From the NCBI RefSeq assembly GCF_020708045.1, contig NZ_JAJFES010000006.1, positions 186,001-250,000 on the forward strand: a stretch of 64,000 bases of DNA, written 5' to 3'. The notes beneath the pieces were generated by a model that was not told the DNA's origin, ran no database searches, and saw only the letters and a program-made list of their open reading frames with translations. Below are positions 9,791-18,586 of this stretch, one piece after another; within the stretch, counting starts at the first letter, position 1; each line of letters opens with the position of its first letter. Position numbers and translations under genes: made by a program. Source of the DNA: Massilia sp. IC2-278 (GTDB lineage Bacteria; Pseudomonadota; Gammaproteobacteria; Burkholderiales; Burkholderiaceae_D).

Positions 9791-10786
9791 ATGAAATTCA
9801 AGCAACTCAGCATGACGATTGCAGCACTGTGCATCGCCGGCACGGCAAGCGCAGCCAATCCGAAACTGGGCATCGTCTACGATGCCGGCGGCAAGTTCGA
9901 CAAGTCGTTCAACCAGTCCGCTTTCGAAGGCGCCGAGCGCTTCAAGAAGGAAACGGGCATCTCCTACATCGAAGTCCAGGCCAACAGCGATACCCAGGCC
10001 GAGCAGGTGATGCGCGGCCTCGCGCGCAAGAAGCTCGACATGATCGCCGCCATCGGCTTCTCGCAGACCCAGGCCGTGGCCAAGGTCGCCAAGGAATTCC
10101 CGAAAGTCAAATTCGTCCTGATCGACTCGATCGCGCCGGGCGCGAACGTGAACTCGATCATGTTCAAGGAACAGGAAGGCTCCTACCTGGTCGGCGTCGC
10201 TGCCGCCATGGCCTCGAAGTCGAAGAAGATTGGCTTCGTCGGCGGCATGGACATCCCGCTGATCCGCGCCTTCTCGTGCGGCTATAACCAGGGCGCCAAG
10301 GCGCAGCAGCCGAAGATCGAGATCATGTCGAACATGGTCGGCACTACCGCCGCGGCCTGGAACGACCCGGCCAAGGGCGGCGAGCTGGCACGCCAGCAAT
10401 TCGACCGCGGCGCCGACGTCGTGTTCGCCGTGGCCGGCGGCTCGGGCATGGGCGCCCTGCAGATGGCCAAGGAAAAAGGCAAGCTGGCGATCGGCGTCGA
10501 TTCGAACCAGAACTACCTGCACCCGGGTAACATGCTGACCTCGATGGTCAAGCGCGTCGACATGGCGATCTACGACTCGTTCATGCAGGTCAAGAACAAC
10601 ACCTGGAAGGGCGGCACCACCTACAAAGGCCTGAAGGAAGGCGGCGTGGACTGGGTGCTGGACAAGGACAACCGCAAGGTCGTCACCCCGGAAATCGAAA
10701 AACGCGTGAACGGCGTGAAAGCCGACATCATCAACGGCAAGATCAAGGTCATCGACTACCGCGCAGGCAGCAGCTGCCCGGTCTGA
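9791..10786 (+). CDS. BMP-family nucleoside-binding protein of ABC importer
   Basis: The start is the ATG at 9791, with AGGAG seven bases upstream, giving 331 aa; an in-frame 5' extension lacks a ribosome-binding site. A signal peptide ends near ASAAN, so the protein is periplasmic. The mature part has the BMP/PnrA pattern: LGIVYDAGGKFDKSFNQSAF near the N-terminus, then GFVGGMDIPLIRAFSCGY and AVAGGSGMGAL. Family members bind purine nucleosides. There is no lipobox, unlike many homologues. A strong terminator separates it from the ATPase and permease genes, so the binding protein may be made in excess. Nearby PNP, adenosine deaminase and guanine deaminase support a nucleoside substrate. Confidence 0.88.
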   Translation: MKFKQLSMTIAALCIAGTASAANPKLGIVYDAGGKFDKSFNQSAFEGAERFKKETGISYIEVQANSDTQAEQVMRGLARKKLDMIAAIGFSQTQAVAKVAKEFPKVKFVLIDSIAPGANVNSIMFKEQEGSYLVGVAAAMASKSKKIGFVGGMDIPLIRAFSCGYNQGAKAQQPKIEIMSNMVGTTAAAWNDPAKGGELARQQFDRGADVVFAVAGGSGMGALQMAKEKGKLAIGVDSNQNYLHPGNMLTSMVKRVDMAIYDSFMQVKNNTWKGGTTYKGLKEGGVDWVLDKDNRKVVTPEIEKRVNGVKADIINGKIKVIDYRAGSSCPV

Positions 10787-10809
10787 TTTTCATATTGTTG
10801 TAACGACAA

Positions 10810-10846
10810 GCGCGCCGCGCCGGAGAACCCGGCGCGGCGCGCTTTT
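10810..10846 (+). terminator. Strong GC-rich terminator between binding protein and ATPase
   Basis: A 14-bp perfect stem (10810-10823 with 10829-10842) closes a 5-base loop AGAAC and is followed by TTTT. It probably limits read-through from the binding-protein gene into the membrane components. Confidence 0.85.
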
Positions 10847-10920
10847 AATGCGTTGGGCTGGCTGCTCCGCCACCCAATGCATTCATCATTTTTAAGCAAA
10901 CATTTTTACTACTGATCGCT

Positions 10921-12450
10921 ATGCAGCCAGCCGTAGAATTTCGCAACATAAGCAAGGCCTTCGGGCCGGTGCAAGCGAACGCTGACGTCAGCTTCACGAT
11001 CGCCAAGGGTTCCATCCATGGCGTCATCGGGGAGAACGGCGCCGGCAAATCCACCCTGATGAGCATCCTGTACGGCTATTACCACGCCGACAGCGGGCAA
11101 CTCCTGATCGATGGCCAGGCGCGGAATATCCGCACCAGCCAGGAAGCCATCGATCTCGGCATCGGCATGGTCCACCAGCACTTCATGCTGGTCGAAAACA
11201 TGACCGTGCTCGACAACGTGATGCTCGGCGCCGAGGGCGGCTTCAAGCTGGCTGCGAAACGCAAGGAAGTCGAAAACAAGCTGCGCGAAATCTGCACGCG
11301 CTACCGCCTGGACGTCGATCCGCTGGCCACCATCCACGATCTGTCGGTGGGCGCCCAGCAGCGCGTCGAGATCCTGAAGCAGATCTACCGCAGCGCGAAT
11401 ATCCTGATCCTGGACGAACCCACCGCGGTATTGACCGCCCAGGAAACCGCGTCCCTGTTCGAAATCCTGCGCCTGTTCAAAGACCAGGGCAAGACCATCA
11501 TCCTGATCACCCACAAGCTGGGCGAGATCATGGACATCACCGACCAGGTGACGGTGATGCGCGCCGGCCGCGTGGCGGGCGCCGTCACCACGGCAGAGAC
11601 CTCGAAGGAGCAGCTGGCCAACATGATGGTCGGCCGTCCGATCGAAGGCAACCTGCCGCGCAAGCCCTTCAATCCGGGCGCGCCTGTCCTGAAGGTGAAC
11701 AACCTGCAGCTGCAGGATGCAAACAAGGTGCAACTGCTGGCCGACATCAACCTGACCGTGCGCGCCGGCGAGATCGTCGCGATTGCCGGCGTCTCGGGCA
11801 ATGGCCAGAGCGAGTTGATGGAAATCCTGTCCGGCATGCGCCTGCCGACGTCCGGCCAGGTCGAGCTCGACGGCAAGCTCCTGCCCTACGCCGGCCGCTC
11901 GAACGCCGACGGCCTGCCTGCCACCTTCCGCCAGCTCGGCATCGGCCACGTGCCGGAAGACCGCCTGCGCGACGGCGTGATCAAGGATTACTCGGTGATG
12001 CAGAACACCGTGTTCGGCTACGAAAGCCGCGTGAAGAACCGCTGGGGCCTGTTCGATTTCGAGGCGATCGCCAAACGCTGCGCGCACCTGCTGCAGGCCT
12101 TTGACGTGCGCCCGAACAACCCGGACATGCGCATCGGCCTGCTCTCGGGCGGCAACCAGCAGAAGGTGGTGATCGCGCGCGAAGTCTCGGCCCAGCCGAA
12201 ACTGATGCTGGTCGGCCAGCCGACCCGCGGCGTCGACATCGGCACCATCGAGTCGATCCACACCCAGCTGCTGCGCCTGCGCGACGAAGGCGTGGCGATC
12301 CTGCTGGTCTCGACCGAGCTGGAAGAAGTGCGCGCCCTGGCCGACCGTATCGTGGTCGTATCCGGCGGGCGCATCACCGGCGAACTGGCCATCGACGAAT
12401 TCGACACCACCCGCATCGGCCTCCTGATGGGCGGCATGCACAAGTCATGA
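10921..12450 (+). CDS. Nucleoside ABC transporter, double ATP-binding protein
   Basis: This 509-aa protein contains two ABC cassettes. The first has Walker A GENGAGKST, signature LSVGAQQRVEIL and Walker B ILILDEPTAVLT. The second has a reduced P-loop region (GVSGNGQSE), signature LSGGNQQKVVIAREV and LMLVGQPTRGVD, where the usual catalytic Asp-Glu is not kept, as is normal in this RbsA/BMP-importer class. It energises nucleoside import at the inner membrane. Its stop overlaps the first permease start by four bases. Family and context point to the purine-nucleoside type (NupA/YufO-like). Confidence 0.9.
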   Translation: MQPAVEFRNISKAFGPVQANADVSFTIAKGSIHGVIGENGAGKSTLMSILYGYYHADSGQLLIDGQARNIRTSQEAIDLGIGMVHQHFMLVENMTVLDNVMLGAEGGFKLAAKRKEVENKLREICTRYRLDVDPLATIHDLSVGAQQRVEILKQIYRSANILILDEPTAVLTAQETASLFEILRLFKDQGKTIILITHKLGEIMDITDQVTVMRAGRVAGAVTTAETSKEQLANMMVGRPIEGNLPRKPFNPGAPVLKVNNLQLQDANKVQLLADINLTVRAGEIVAIAGVSGNGQSELMEILSGMRLPTSGQVELDGKLLPYAGRSNADGLPATFRQLGIGHVPEDRLRDGVIKDYSVMQNTVFGYESRVKNRWGLFDFEAIAKRCAHLLQAFDVRPNNPDMRIGLLSGGNQQKVVIAREVSAQPKLMLVGQPTRGVDIGTIESIHTQLLRLRDEGVAILLVSTELEEVRALADRIVVVSGGRITGELAIDEFDTTRIGLLMGGMHKS

Positions 12451-13541
12451 AACAGATGAAACTCACCGAACTTCCACGCTGGGCGACCGGTATCGCCCTG
12501 CCGCTCCTGAACCTGCTGTCGGCGCTGCTGGTCGCCGCGCTCGTCATCCACCTGCTGGGCGAAAGCCCGGTCGAGTCGATGAAGATCCTGATCGACTCGG
12601 CCGTCGTCAATCCGGAAGGCCTGGCCTACACGCTGTTCTATGCCAGCACCTTCATCTTCACCGGCCTTGCCGTGTCGATCGCCATGAAGGCCGGCCTGTT
12701 CAACATCGGCGCCGAAGGCCAGATGTACTTCGGCGGCCTGGGCCTGACCCTGGCCGTGCTGGCTTTTGATGCCACGCTGTCGCCCTGGCTCCTGATTCCG
12801 CTGGCCATGCTCGGCGCCGCCGTGTTCGGCGCGCTGTGGGCCTTCCTGCCTGGCTACCTGCAGGCCAAGCGCGGCAGCCACGTGGTGGTCACGACCATCA
12901 TGTTCAACTTCATCGCCGCCAGCCTGATGAACTTCATCATCGTGAAGTACCTCATTCCCGAGGGCGAGCAGAACCCGGCCAGCCGCGTGTTCGCCGACAG
13001 CGCCATGCTGCCGACCCTGAACACCTGGTTCCCCTTCTTCGGCGACACCCCGCTGAACATCGGCTTCCTGGTCGCCATCGCCGCCCTCGTGATCTACGGC
13101 GTGGTGGTGTCGCGCTCGACCTGGGGCTACCAGCTGCGCGCCACTGGCCTGAACCAGCACGCGGCCCACTACGCCGGCGTGCGCATCAGCCGCATGATCA
13201 TCGTCGCCATGCTGATCTCGGGCGCCCTGGCCGGCCTGGCCTCGGTGAACTCGATCATGGGTTCGACCCACTACCTGAGCCTGAACTTCCCGGCCGGCGC
13301 CGGCTTCATCGGCATCGCCATCGCCCTGATGGGCCGCCAGCATCCGGTCGGCATCTTCCTGTCCTCGGTGCTGTTCGGCGCGCTGATCCAGGGCGGCTTC
13401 GATTTGTCGCTGGAAAAACCGAACATCCCGGTCGAGACCTTCGTCTTCATCCAGGGCCTGATCATCCTGTTCTGCGGCGCAATGGAAAACCTGTACGGTC
13501 CGGCGCTCCTGAAACTGATCAACGCAACACGCAAGGGTTAA
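12447..13541 (+). CDS. Nucleoside ABC transporter permease 1
   Basis: This 364-aa inner-membrane protein has about eight to ten hydrophobic segments and a BPD_transp_2-type signature region (FNIGAEGQMYFGGLGLTL, and later GLNQHAAHYAGVRI). The start overlaps the ATPase stop (ATGA). It is the larger of the two permeases, corresponding to the YufP-like subunit. It is followed after three bases by the second permease, so both are co-translated. Confidence 0.9.
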   Translation: MKQMKLTELPRWATGIALPLLNLLSALLVAALVIHLLGESPVESMKILIDSAVVNPEGLAYTLFYASTFIFTGLAVSIAMKAGLFNIGAEGQMYFGGLGLTLAVLAFDATLSPWLLIPLAMLGAAVFGALWAFLPGYLQAKRGSHVVVTTIMFNFIAASLMNFIIVKYLIPEGEQNPASRVFADSAMLPTLNTWFPFFGDTPLNIGFLVAIAALVIYGVVVSRSTWGYQLRATGLNQHAAHYAGVRISRMIIVAMLISGALAGLASVNSIMGSTHYLSLNFPAGAGFIGIAIALMGRQHPVGIFLSSVLFGALIQGGFDLSLEKPNIPVETFVFIQGLIILFCGAMENLYGPALLKLINATRKG

Positions 13542-13544
13542 ATC

Positions 13545-14510
13545 ATGGAAGGCTTTGATATCGCCAACATCGTCGTCTCGACGATCCGCAACGCGCCGGT
13601 GCTGATGTTCGCCGCGCTGGCCGGCCTGTTCGCCGAACGCAGCGGCGTGGTCGACATTGGCCTCGAGGGCAAGATCCTCGCCTCGGCCTTCGTCTCGGCC
13701 GCGGTCGGCTACACGACCCAGAACCCGTGGCTGGGCATCGCCGCCGGCATCGCCGTCTCGGTGGCGCTGGCCATGGTCCAGGCATTCGTGTCGATCACCC
13801 AGAAGGGCAACCAGCTGGTGGCCGGCATCGCGATCAACATCGCCATGAGCGGCCTGACCTTCGTCGTCGCCCAGTACATCTTCCAGCAGGGCGGCCGCAC
13901 GCCAGACCTGGGCGCGGCGCGCCTCTCCAGCGTGACCCTGCCGGGCGCCGAAGCCGTGGCTGGCGTCCCCGTGCTCGGCTGGATCTGGAACAGCCTGCTC
14001 GGCGGCCACTCGCCGCTGGTCTACCTGGCCTTCCTGCTGCTGCCGGTCGTGCACTGGGTGGTCTACCACAGCCGTTTCGGCCTGCGCCTGCGCGCCTGCG
14101 GGGAAAACCCGCACGCCGCCGATGCTGCCGGCGTCTCGGTGGAGCGCACCCGCTACATGGCGATGCTGGTGGCCGGCGTGCTGTGCTCGTTCTCGGGCGC
14201 CTACCTGTCGATCGTGCAAAGCGGCTTCTTCCTGCGCGACATGTCGGCCGGCGCCGGCTACCTGGCCCTGACGGCCCTGGTGTTCGGCAACTGGCGTCCG
14301 CTGCAGACCGTGCTCGGCTGCCTGATGTTCGGCTTCTTCTCGGCGGTGCAGATCCAGATCGAAGGCGTCGATTTGCCGGTCGTGGGTCGGATTCCGGGCT
14401 CGCTGATTCAGATGATTCCGTACGTCGTGACCGTGATCGTGCTGGCCGGGCTGATGGCCAAGTCGGTAGCGCCGAAGGCGGTGGGCAAGCCGTTCGTGAA
14501 GTCGCGCTGA
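13545..14510 (+). CDS. Nucleoside ABC transporter permease 2
   Basis: This 321-aa inner-membrane protein is the second BPD_transp_2 permease (YufQ-like). It has FAERSGVVDIGLEGKIL near residue 30 and LRACGENPHAADAAGVSVER near residue 185, both typical of the family. It ends the importer operon, with a stem-loop terminator 20 bases downstream. The two permeases with the double ATPase and BMP-type binding protein make a complete importer. Confidence 0.9.
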   Translation: MEGFDIANIVVSTIRNAPVLMFAALAGLFAERSGVVDIGLEGKILASAFVSAAVGYTTQNPWLGIAAGIAVSVALAMVQAFVSITQKGNQLVAGIAINIAMSGLTFVVAQYIFQQGGRTPDLGAARLSSVTLPGAEAVAGVPVLGWIWNSLLGGHSPLVYLAFLLLPVVHWVVYHSRFGLRLRACGENPHAADAAGVSVERTRYMAMLVAGVLCSFSGAYLSIVQSGFFLRDMSAGAGYLALTALVFGNWRPLQTVLGCLMFGFFSAVQIQIEGVDLPVVGRIPGSLIQMIPYVVTVIVLAGLMAKSVAPKAVGKPFVKSR

Positions 14511-14530
14511 TCGCATTCAGCGTAAAACAG

Positions 14531-14556
14531 AAGGCGGCCGATTGGCCGCCTTTTTT
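14531..14556 (+). terminator. Terminator of the nucleoside importer operon
   Basis: A 9-bp stem AAGGCGGCC / GGCCGCCTT (14531-14539 with 14544-14552) has loop GATT and a T-rich tail. It lies between convergent genes. Confidence 0.85.
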
Positions 14557-14580
14557 ATTGTCGACGCCGGCGTGTGAATA

Positions 14581-15945
14581 TCACTTCTGCGCCTTGCCCG
14601 CCGCATCGAGCTTGCGCAGCGCATGCTCCTTGCCCGTCATCGCCTCGTGCCAGGCCGGCAGCACGCGGAAGGTCAGCGCCAGGTCGTAGTCGCCGGGGAT
14701 GCTGCCGGTGTCCATCGGCACGTTGCCGGCGCGGTTCTGGAACCAGCGCAGCCATTCCACGGACCCTGGCGCCGGCGAATTCATGTAGGGCGCGCCGGCG
14801 TTGGCGGCAGCGCCTTCGCCCGGTGCGGCCAGCGGCATGAAGAACGATGCCATGCCCTGCTTCGGATTGGCCGCATTCCACTGCGCGGCGCCGTGGCAAC
14901 TCAGGCAGGACGAATTCGCGGCGTTGCGGGTCAACACGCGCCCGCCCTCGCCCGCCACCGAGATATCGTTCAGCGCATGGTCGTTCGGCCCCGACAGGCG
15001 CCCGCCCCAGCCCAGGGTCTCGAGGGCGTACACGGGCGCGTTCGGATTGACCCAGGTTTCCTGCAGCGCGGCGCCCGGGTTCAGCGCGCTGTTGGCCTGC
15101 GGGTCGTTGCCCCACTGGGCGCCGAGCGGCACCATCTGGTCCCACACGCCGGCGCTGCCGGGGCGCGTGTCCTTGTCGTAGACCAGGGTCGTGAATACCC
15201 ACCCGGTCTGCGGCGCCGATCGCGTGTCCTTCACCACGATGTCGACCTGCATCAGGTACGCCTTGTCCAGCTTCGGCCTGTCGTTGTGGCCGGTGGTGGC
15301 ATTCGCCGTCATCATCATCGGCCAGGCCAGCGCACCTTCCATGGCCGGCCAGGTGGCGGGGTCGGCGGTGGTGAAGGCCAGCTTGACGGTGATCGAACCC
15401 TCGGCGTACTGGGTCGCACCGCCGTCCAGCACCGGGGCGTTCGGGTTGCCGCTCCAGATCTTTCCCAGCGTTTGCGCAGCGGTGCGGTTGTAGTAGGTCA
15501 GCACATAGGTCGTGAAGGGCTTGCTCAAGCCGCTTTTCGGGAACAGGGTGTTGTCGACCTTTTCGATCCCGACCAGCATGCCGTGCACCGGCTCGCGCTG
15601 GGCGCCCAGCCAGGGATCGTTATACCGGCCGCGCTGGGCGGCGTTCCAGTCCTCGTAGTCGGTCAGCAGCGTGGCCATGTCGCGCGCGATGCTGTCCTTC
15701 AGGGCCTGGGTGTAGGCCGGTGCAGTGGCGGTGGTGATGGCGCCGTTGCCGATCGCCGCGCGCCAGGGCATGTAGGGCGCCGGCAGGCCGGCCGGATAGT
15801 TATAGCTGAGCCTGAACAGCGGCCCCGTGTAGTCGGCGGGCGGCAGCTTGCCGTTGTGGTCGGCGTAGGGGTTGACGCTGGCAGCGAGCGCGCCGAGCGC
15901 GAGCAGGCTGCCGGCCAGGCAGAGGCATGCGTTGCGGATGAGCAT
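14581..15945 (-). CDS. Exported protein with a single CxxCH heme motif
   Basis: This 454-aa protein has an N-terminal signal peptide (cleavage near ALAAS). Most of the length has no family I recognise. At about residue 351 it has SSCLSCHGAAQW, a c-type heme attachment site, and Met residues downstream (GMASFFMPLA) could give the second axial ligand. It is therefore probably a periplasmic or surface monoheme cytochrome-like protein. No partner dehydrogenase or oxidase is adjacent. The MipA-like gene upstream on the same strand is separated by about 96 bases. Confidence 0.7.
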   Translation of the reverse strand: MLIRNACLCLAGSLLALGALAASVNPYADHNGKLPPADYTGPLFRLSYNYPAGLPAPYMPWRAAIGNGAITTATAPAYTQALKDSIARDMATLLTDYEDWNAAQRGRYNDPWLGAQREPVHGMLVGIEKVDNTLFPKSGLSKPFTTYVLTYYNRTAAQTLGKIWSGNPNAPVLDGGATQYAEGSITVKLAFTTADPATWPAMEGALAWPMMMTANATTGHNDRPKLDKAYLMQVDIVVKDTRSAPQTGWVFTTLVYDKDTRPGSAGVWDQMVPLGAQWGNDPQANSALNPGAALQETWVNPNAPVYALETLGWGGRLSGPNDHALNDISVAGEGGRVLTRNAANSSCLSCHGAAQWNAANPKQGMASFFMPLAAPGEGAAANAGAPYMNSPAPGSVEWLRWFQNRAGNVPMDTGSIPGDYDLALTFRVLPAWHEAMTGKEHALRKLDAAGKAQK

Positions 15946-16041
15946 GGTCGATTCCTTGTGTGGAGGGCGAACAGCTCATCTTCCGCGCGGGCGGGGGCCA
16001 CGGTTTGTGGCCGGACAATGGTTACCGATTAATCGAAGTGA

Positions 16042-16899
16042 TCAGTCGCGTGCCATTGCCGCCGAGCGCCACAGCGTCCACGACAAGCCGATGCCGCCCG
16101 ATACGCCATTGTTCTTGCGATGCAGCGGGCTGTCGTCGTTGGCGCCGACGCCGTAGTTCTCGGCGCGCACGAAGCCGAACACGCGCAGGTCCGGATTGAT
16201 CTGGCGCGCGGCAAAGGCGCCCAGGCGCACCAGGATCAGGCCGGACTTGGCGGCATAGGCCGGGCGGTCGGCCGTCGCGTACTGCGGCGCCACTTCGTAG
16301 AAGTAACGGTTGATCTTGCCGTCGCCGACGACGGTGGACAGCTGGGTATCGAACAGCCATTTGCCGTCGGCGGTGCGGCGCTCGTAGACCAGGCGCGGCT
16401 CGAAGGTGTAGCCCTGGTGGCGCACGCCGCTGCGCACCTCGAACACCGCGCGCAGCGGCAGCTCGGCGCGCAGGCCGCTGTAGGCGTCGAAGCGCGCCAG
16501 GCGCAGTTTCAGGCGCGGGCCGAACTCGCCCAGGGCGCCGAGGTCGGACATGCCGGCACGGGCATCGACGTCGTCGGACTTGGCCGGCAAGGACGCCGCC
16601 AGGCCGACGTCGAGCTCGGCGTTCTCGCTGCGGAACAGGCGCGCACCGATGCCGGACTGGTCGGCCCGGAAGATCTTGCCGCGGTAGATCACGGTGGGAA
16701 TCGCCAGCACGCAGATTTCGCGGTCATCCGCGCCGGGATAGGCCGGGGTGCTGATGACACCGCCGCCCAGGCCGAGTTCCCACAGCGGACGGCCGGGCGG
16801 TTCGCTTGGGGACGCAGCCGAATCGATGATCTGGGCGGAAGCGTGCAGCGAGCAGGCCAGGCCTGCGAGGCCGGCAATGGCGGGCAAGATTTTGTTCAT
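16042..16899 (-). CDS. MipA/OmpV-family outer-membrane protein
   Basis: This 285-aa protein has a signal peptide ending ...HASAQ and the family pattern WELGLGGGVISTPAYPGADD at the mature N-terminus. Beta-strand-rich repeats follow, and FRADQSGIGARLF is present. Family members are outer-membrane beta barrels, one of which (MipA) scaffolds murein-synthesising enzymes. The specific role here is unknown. The C-terminus (WTLWRSAAMARD) is slightly longer than the usual final aromatic residue. Confidence 0.85.
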   Translation of the reverse strand: MNKILPAIAGLAGLACSLHASAQIIDSAASPSEPPGRPLWELGLGGGVISTPAYPGADDREICVLAIPTVIYRGKIFRADQSGIGARLFRSENAELDVGLAASLPAKSDDVDARAGMSDLGALGEFGPRLKLRLARFDAYSGLRAELPLRAVFEVRSGVRHQGYTFEPRLVYERRTADGKWLFDTQLSTVVGDGKINRYFYEVAPQYATADRPAYAAKSGLILVRLGAFAARQINPDLRVFGFVRAENYGVGANDDSPLHRKNNGVSGGIGLSWTLWRSAAMARD

Positions 16900-17050
16900 G
16901 TGAAAAGGGAAAAGGCGCGGGGCGCGGGGCTTGTTATTTTAGCAGCAGAATGGGCGGGATTTGCGGGTCCCGGTTGCTGGCGGTTGCGTCAACGTCGGGT
17001 GGTCCGGACTGCGCCAATCATGGCCGGATGGGTCGCGCTACGATAGGCAT

Positions 17051-17233
17051 CGTAGGGTGGGCACTCCGTGCCCACGCGGTACGTGCGTGTCTGGAGTTAC
17101 GTACGCAAACGTGTCGCTCGCGAGGTATGCAACGGACGGCAAATTGGCTTCGCTCGTTGTTTCGAGCGATGGGTTACGGCAGCAGGTGCAAGGATACGTG
17201 CGTACCGCGTGGGCACGGAGTGCCCACCCTACG
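17051..17233. repeat. Inverted pair of REP-like hairpin repeats, locus 1
   Basis: The left copy (17051-17088) contains GGGTGGGCAC-TCC-GTGCCCACGCGG. The right copy (17196-17233) is the same in reverse, with ACGTGCGTACCGCGTGGGCAC. Each copy is itself a hairpin, and the pair forms a larger one about 180 bases across. The interval 16900-17328 between the MipA gene and the nuclease gene holds nothing else. Small ORFs reading through it are composed of the repeat and are not genes. Confidence 0.85.
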
Positions 17234-17328
17234 TTTGATTCTCGGATAAAACGGCGGTACCGGCTCGCCAATAAAAAAGCCGCAGCTTGCGGCTGCGGCT
17301 TTTCTTCAATACGTCAACGGCGGAGCAA

Positions 17329-18381
17329 TCAACCGTAAATCGCCTTCAACACCTCGGCCAGCTTGTAGCCGCCCTTGATCAATTGTTCCTTGGCCACCTG
17401 CGAGCTCGGCACTGGATAGTTGTCCGGCACTTCCAGGGTGAAGGTGTAGTAGGTGTCGCCCTTCTTGCTGGTCTGCGGCACGAGCTTGCCCGGCACCACG
17501 TCGCCGTAGGCGATCTTCGACGCCACCAGGCTGTCGTCGGCCCACTGGTAAGGCCAGGTCGCCAGGTCGCCCGTGTTCGCCTTGATGGCCGGCTTGCCGG
17601 CAATCGCCGCGTCGGCAAATTGATCCGGGGTCTTGGTGCGGATGCGGCGGAAGGCGTAGTCGACCGTGGTGCTGTCCCAGTAGGAGTGGAAGGGCTTGGT
17701 CAGCGCCTTCGGCACGCCTTCCCTGATCGGCTTCGGCTCGCCCGGCGGGATCACCGCGTCGCTCAGGCGGGTCAGGCGTTCGTCGTCGAGCAGCAAATTG
17801 TTGCCGCCGCGCGAATCGAAGATCGCCGCTTCGTCGACCTCGGCATGGGTCTTCGGCACCACGAACTTGCCGTCCTTGCTGACGAATGCCGCGCCCACGT
17901 GCAGCGGCTGGTGGATGTCGCCGACCATGTGGGTCAGCAGGATCAGCGCCTGGCGCTTGGTGAACTTGTGCGGGTTCAGGGCCGGGTCCGTCTTGCCCTG
18001 CAACACGGCGATAGCCTGCTTCAGCGTCTGCACGATGTCGTGCTCGCTCGTGCCCACGCCGTGGTCATGGTAGTGCTCGAGCTGGAACGGCACGTCGGTG
18101 TAGTGGTACTCGCTGTGCTTCGGGTTGGCATTCGTGTACTCGACCATTTCCGGCGACTGCGGGCCGCAGTAGGTGCCCTTCACGCAGTCCGGCCAGTTGG
18201 CGATCGATTGCAGGGTTTCGCCCGGCTGCAGCAAGGCGGCGATCTGCTTCTCGGCATTCGTGCCCTTCAGCAGGCGGTCGGCAATCGCGCCCACCGCGCG
18301 GTGGCCGTCGCCGCCCCAGGCGGCCGCGTCGAGCGACACGAAGGCGCTTGCCAGCGCCAGTACACAAGCTAGTTTTTTCAT
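17329..18381 (-). CDS. S1/P1-family nuclease, exported
   Basis: The chosen start is ATG at 18381, with AAGGA five bases upstream, giving 350 aa. The signal peptide ends ...LDAAA, leaving W22 as the mature N-terminus, the zinc-binding position typical of S1/P1 nucleases (WGGDGHRAVGAIAD). Other zinc ligands are in the region HSEYHYTDVPF and in LLTHMVGDIHQPLHVG. The enzyme cleaves single-stranded RNA or DNA to 5'-nucleotides outside the cytoplasm. Directly upstream on the same strand are a small membrane protein and a 5'-nucleotidase, so nuclease and nucleotidase would act in series on external nucleic acid. Confidence 0.92.
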   Translation of the reverse strand: MKKLACVLALASAFVSLDAAAWGGDGHRAVGAIADRLLKGTNAEKQIAALLQPGETLQSIANWPDCVKGTYCGPQSPEMVEYTNANPKHSEYHYTDVPFQLEHYHDHGVGTSEHDIVQTLKQAIAVLQGKTDPALNPHKFTKRQALILLTHMVGDIHQPLHVGAAFVSKDGKFVVPKTHAEVDEAAIFDSRGGNNLLLDDERLTRLSDAVIPPGEPKPIREGVPKALTKPFHSYWDSTTVDYAFRRIRTKTPDQFADAAIAGKPAIKANTGDLATWPYQWADDSLVASKIAYGDVVPGKLVPQTSKKGDTYYTFTLEVPDNYPVPSSQVAKEQLIKGGYKLAEVLKAIYG

Positions 18382-18407
18382 GACATTCCTTGGGTTAGTG
18401 CATTTGT

Positions 18408-18584
18408 TTATTGCTGCGTCGCGAGCAGGAGCGACATGACAGCCATGATCGCGGCCGCCAGGGCGCCCAGCATCAGCAGGCGCCGGCCCGGCGACAACGA
18501 GGATTTCAGCAGCAGGCGCTTGACCACGGTGACGCCGATCACGGCCAGCGCGATGGCAACGATGACAACGGTGTTCTGGTCCAT
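18408..18584 (-). CDS. 58-aa membrane protein, unrecognised
   Basis: A complete small gene from ATG (18584) to TAA (18408), with GAGGA seven bases upstream. It starts two bases after the stop of the 5'-nucleotidase gene and ends 26 bases before the nuclease start. It encodes two hydrophobic helices (VVIVAIALAVIGVTVV and LLMLGALAAAIMAVMSLLL) joined by a basic loop (KRLLLKSSLSPGRR), so it is an inner-membrane hairpin. Close spacing indicates an operon with the nucleotidase and nuclease. I do not recognise a family. Confidence 0.65.
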   Translation of the reverse strand: MDQNTVVIVAIALAVIGVTVVKRLLLKSSLSPGRRLLMLGALAAAIMAVMSLLLATQQ

Positions 18585-18586
18585 GC

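Noticed and set aside
12018..14516. An 832-codon frame on the minus strand
   Set aside because: Antisense to the nucleoside ATPase and two permeases; His/Arg/Gln-rich composition typical of shadow frames.
17038..17271. A 77-aa frame containing VGWALRAHAVRT
   Set aside because: It is made of the REP-like hairpin repeat read through; the same peptide pieces arise at other repeat loci.
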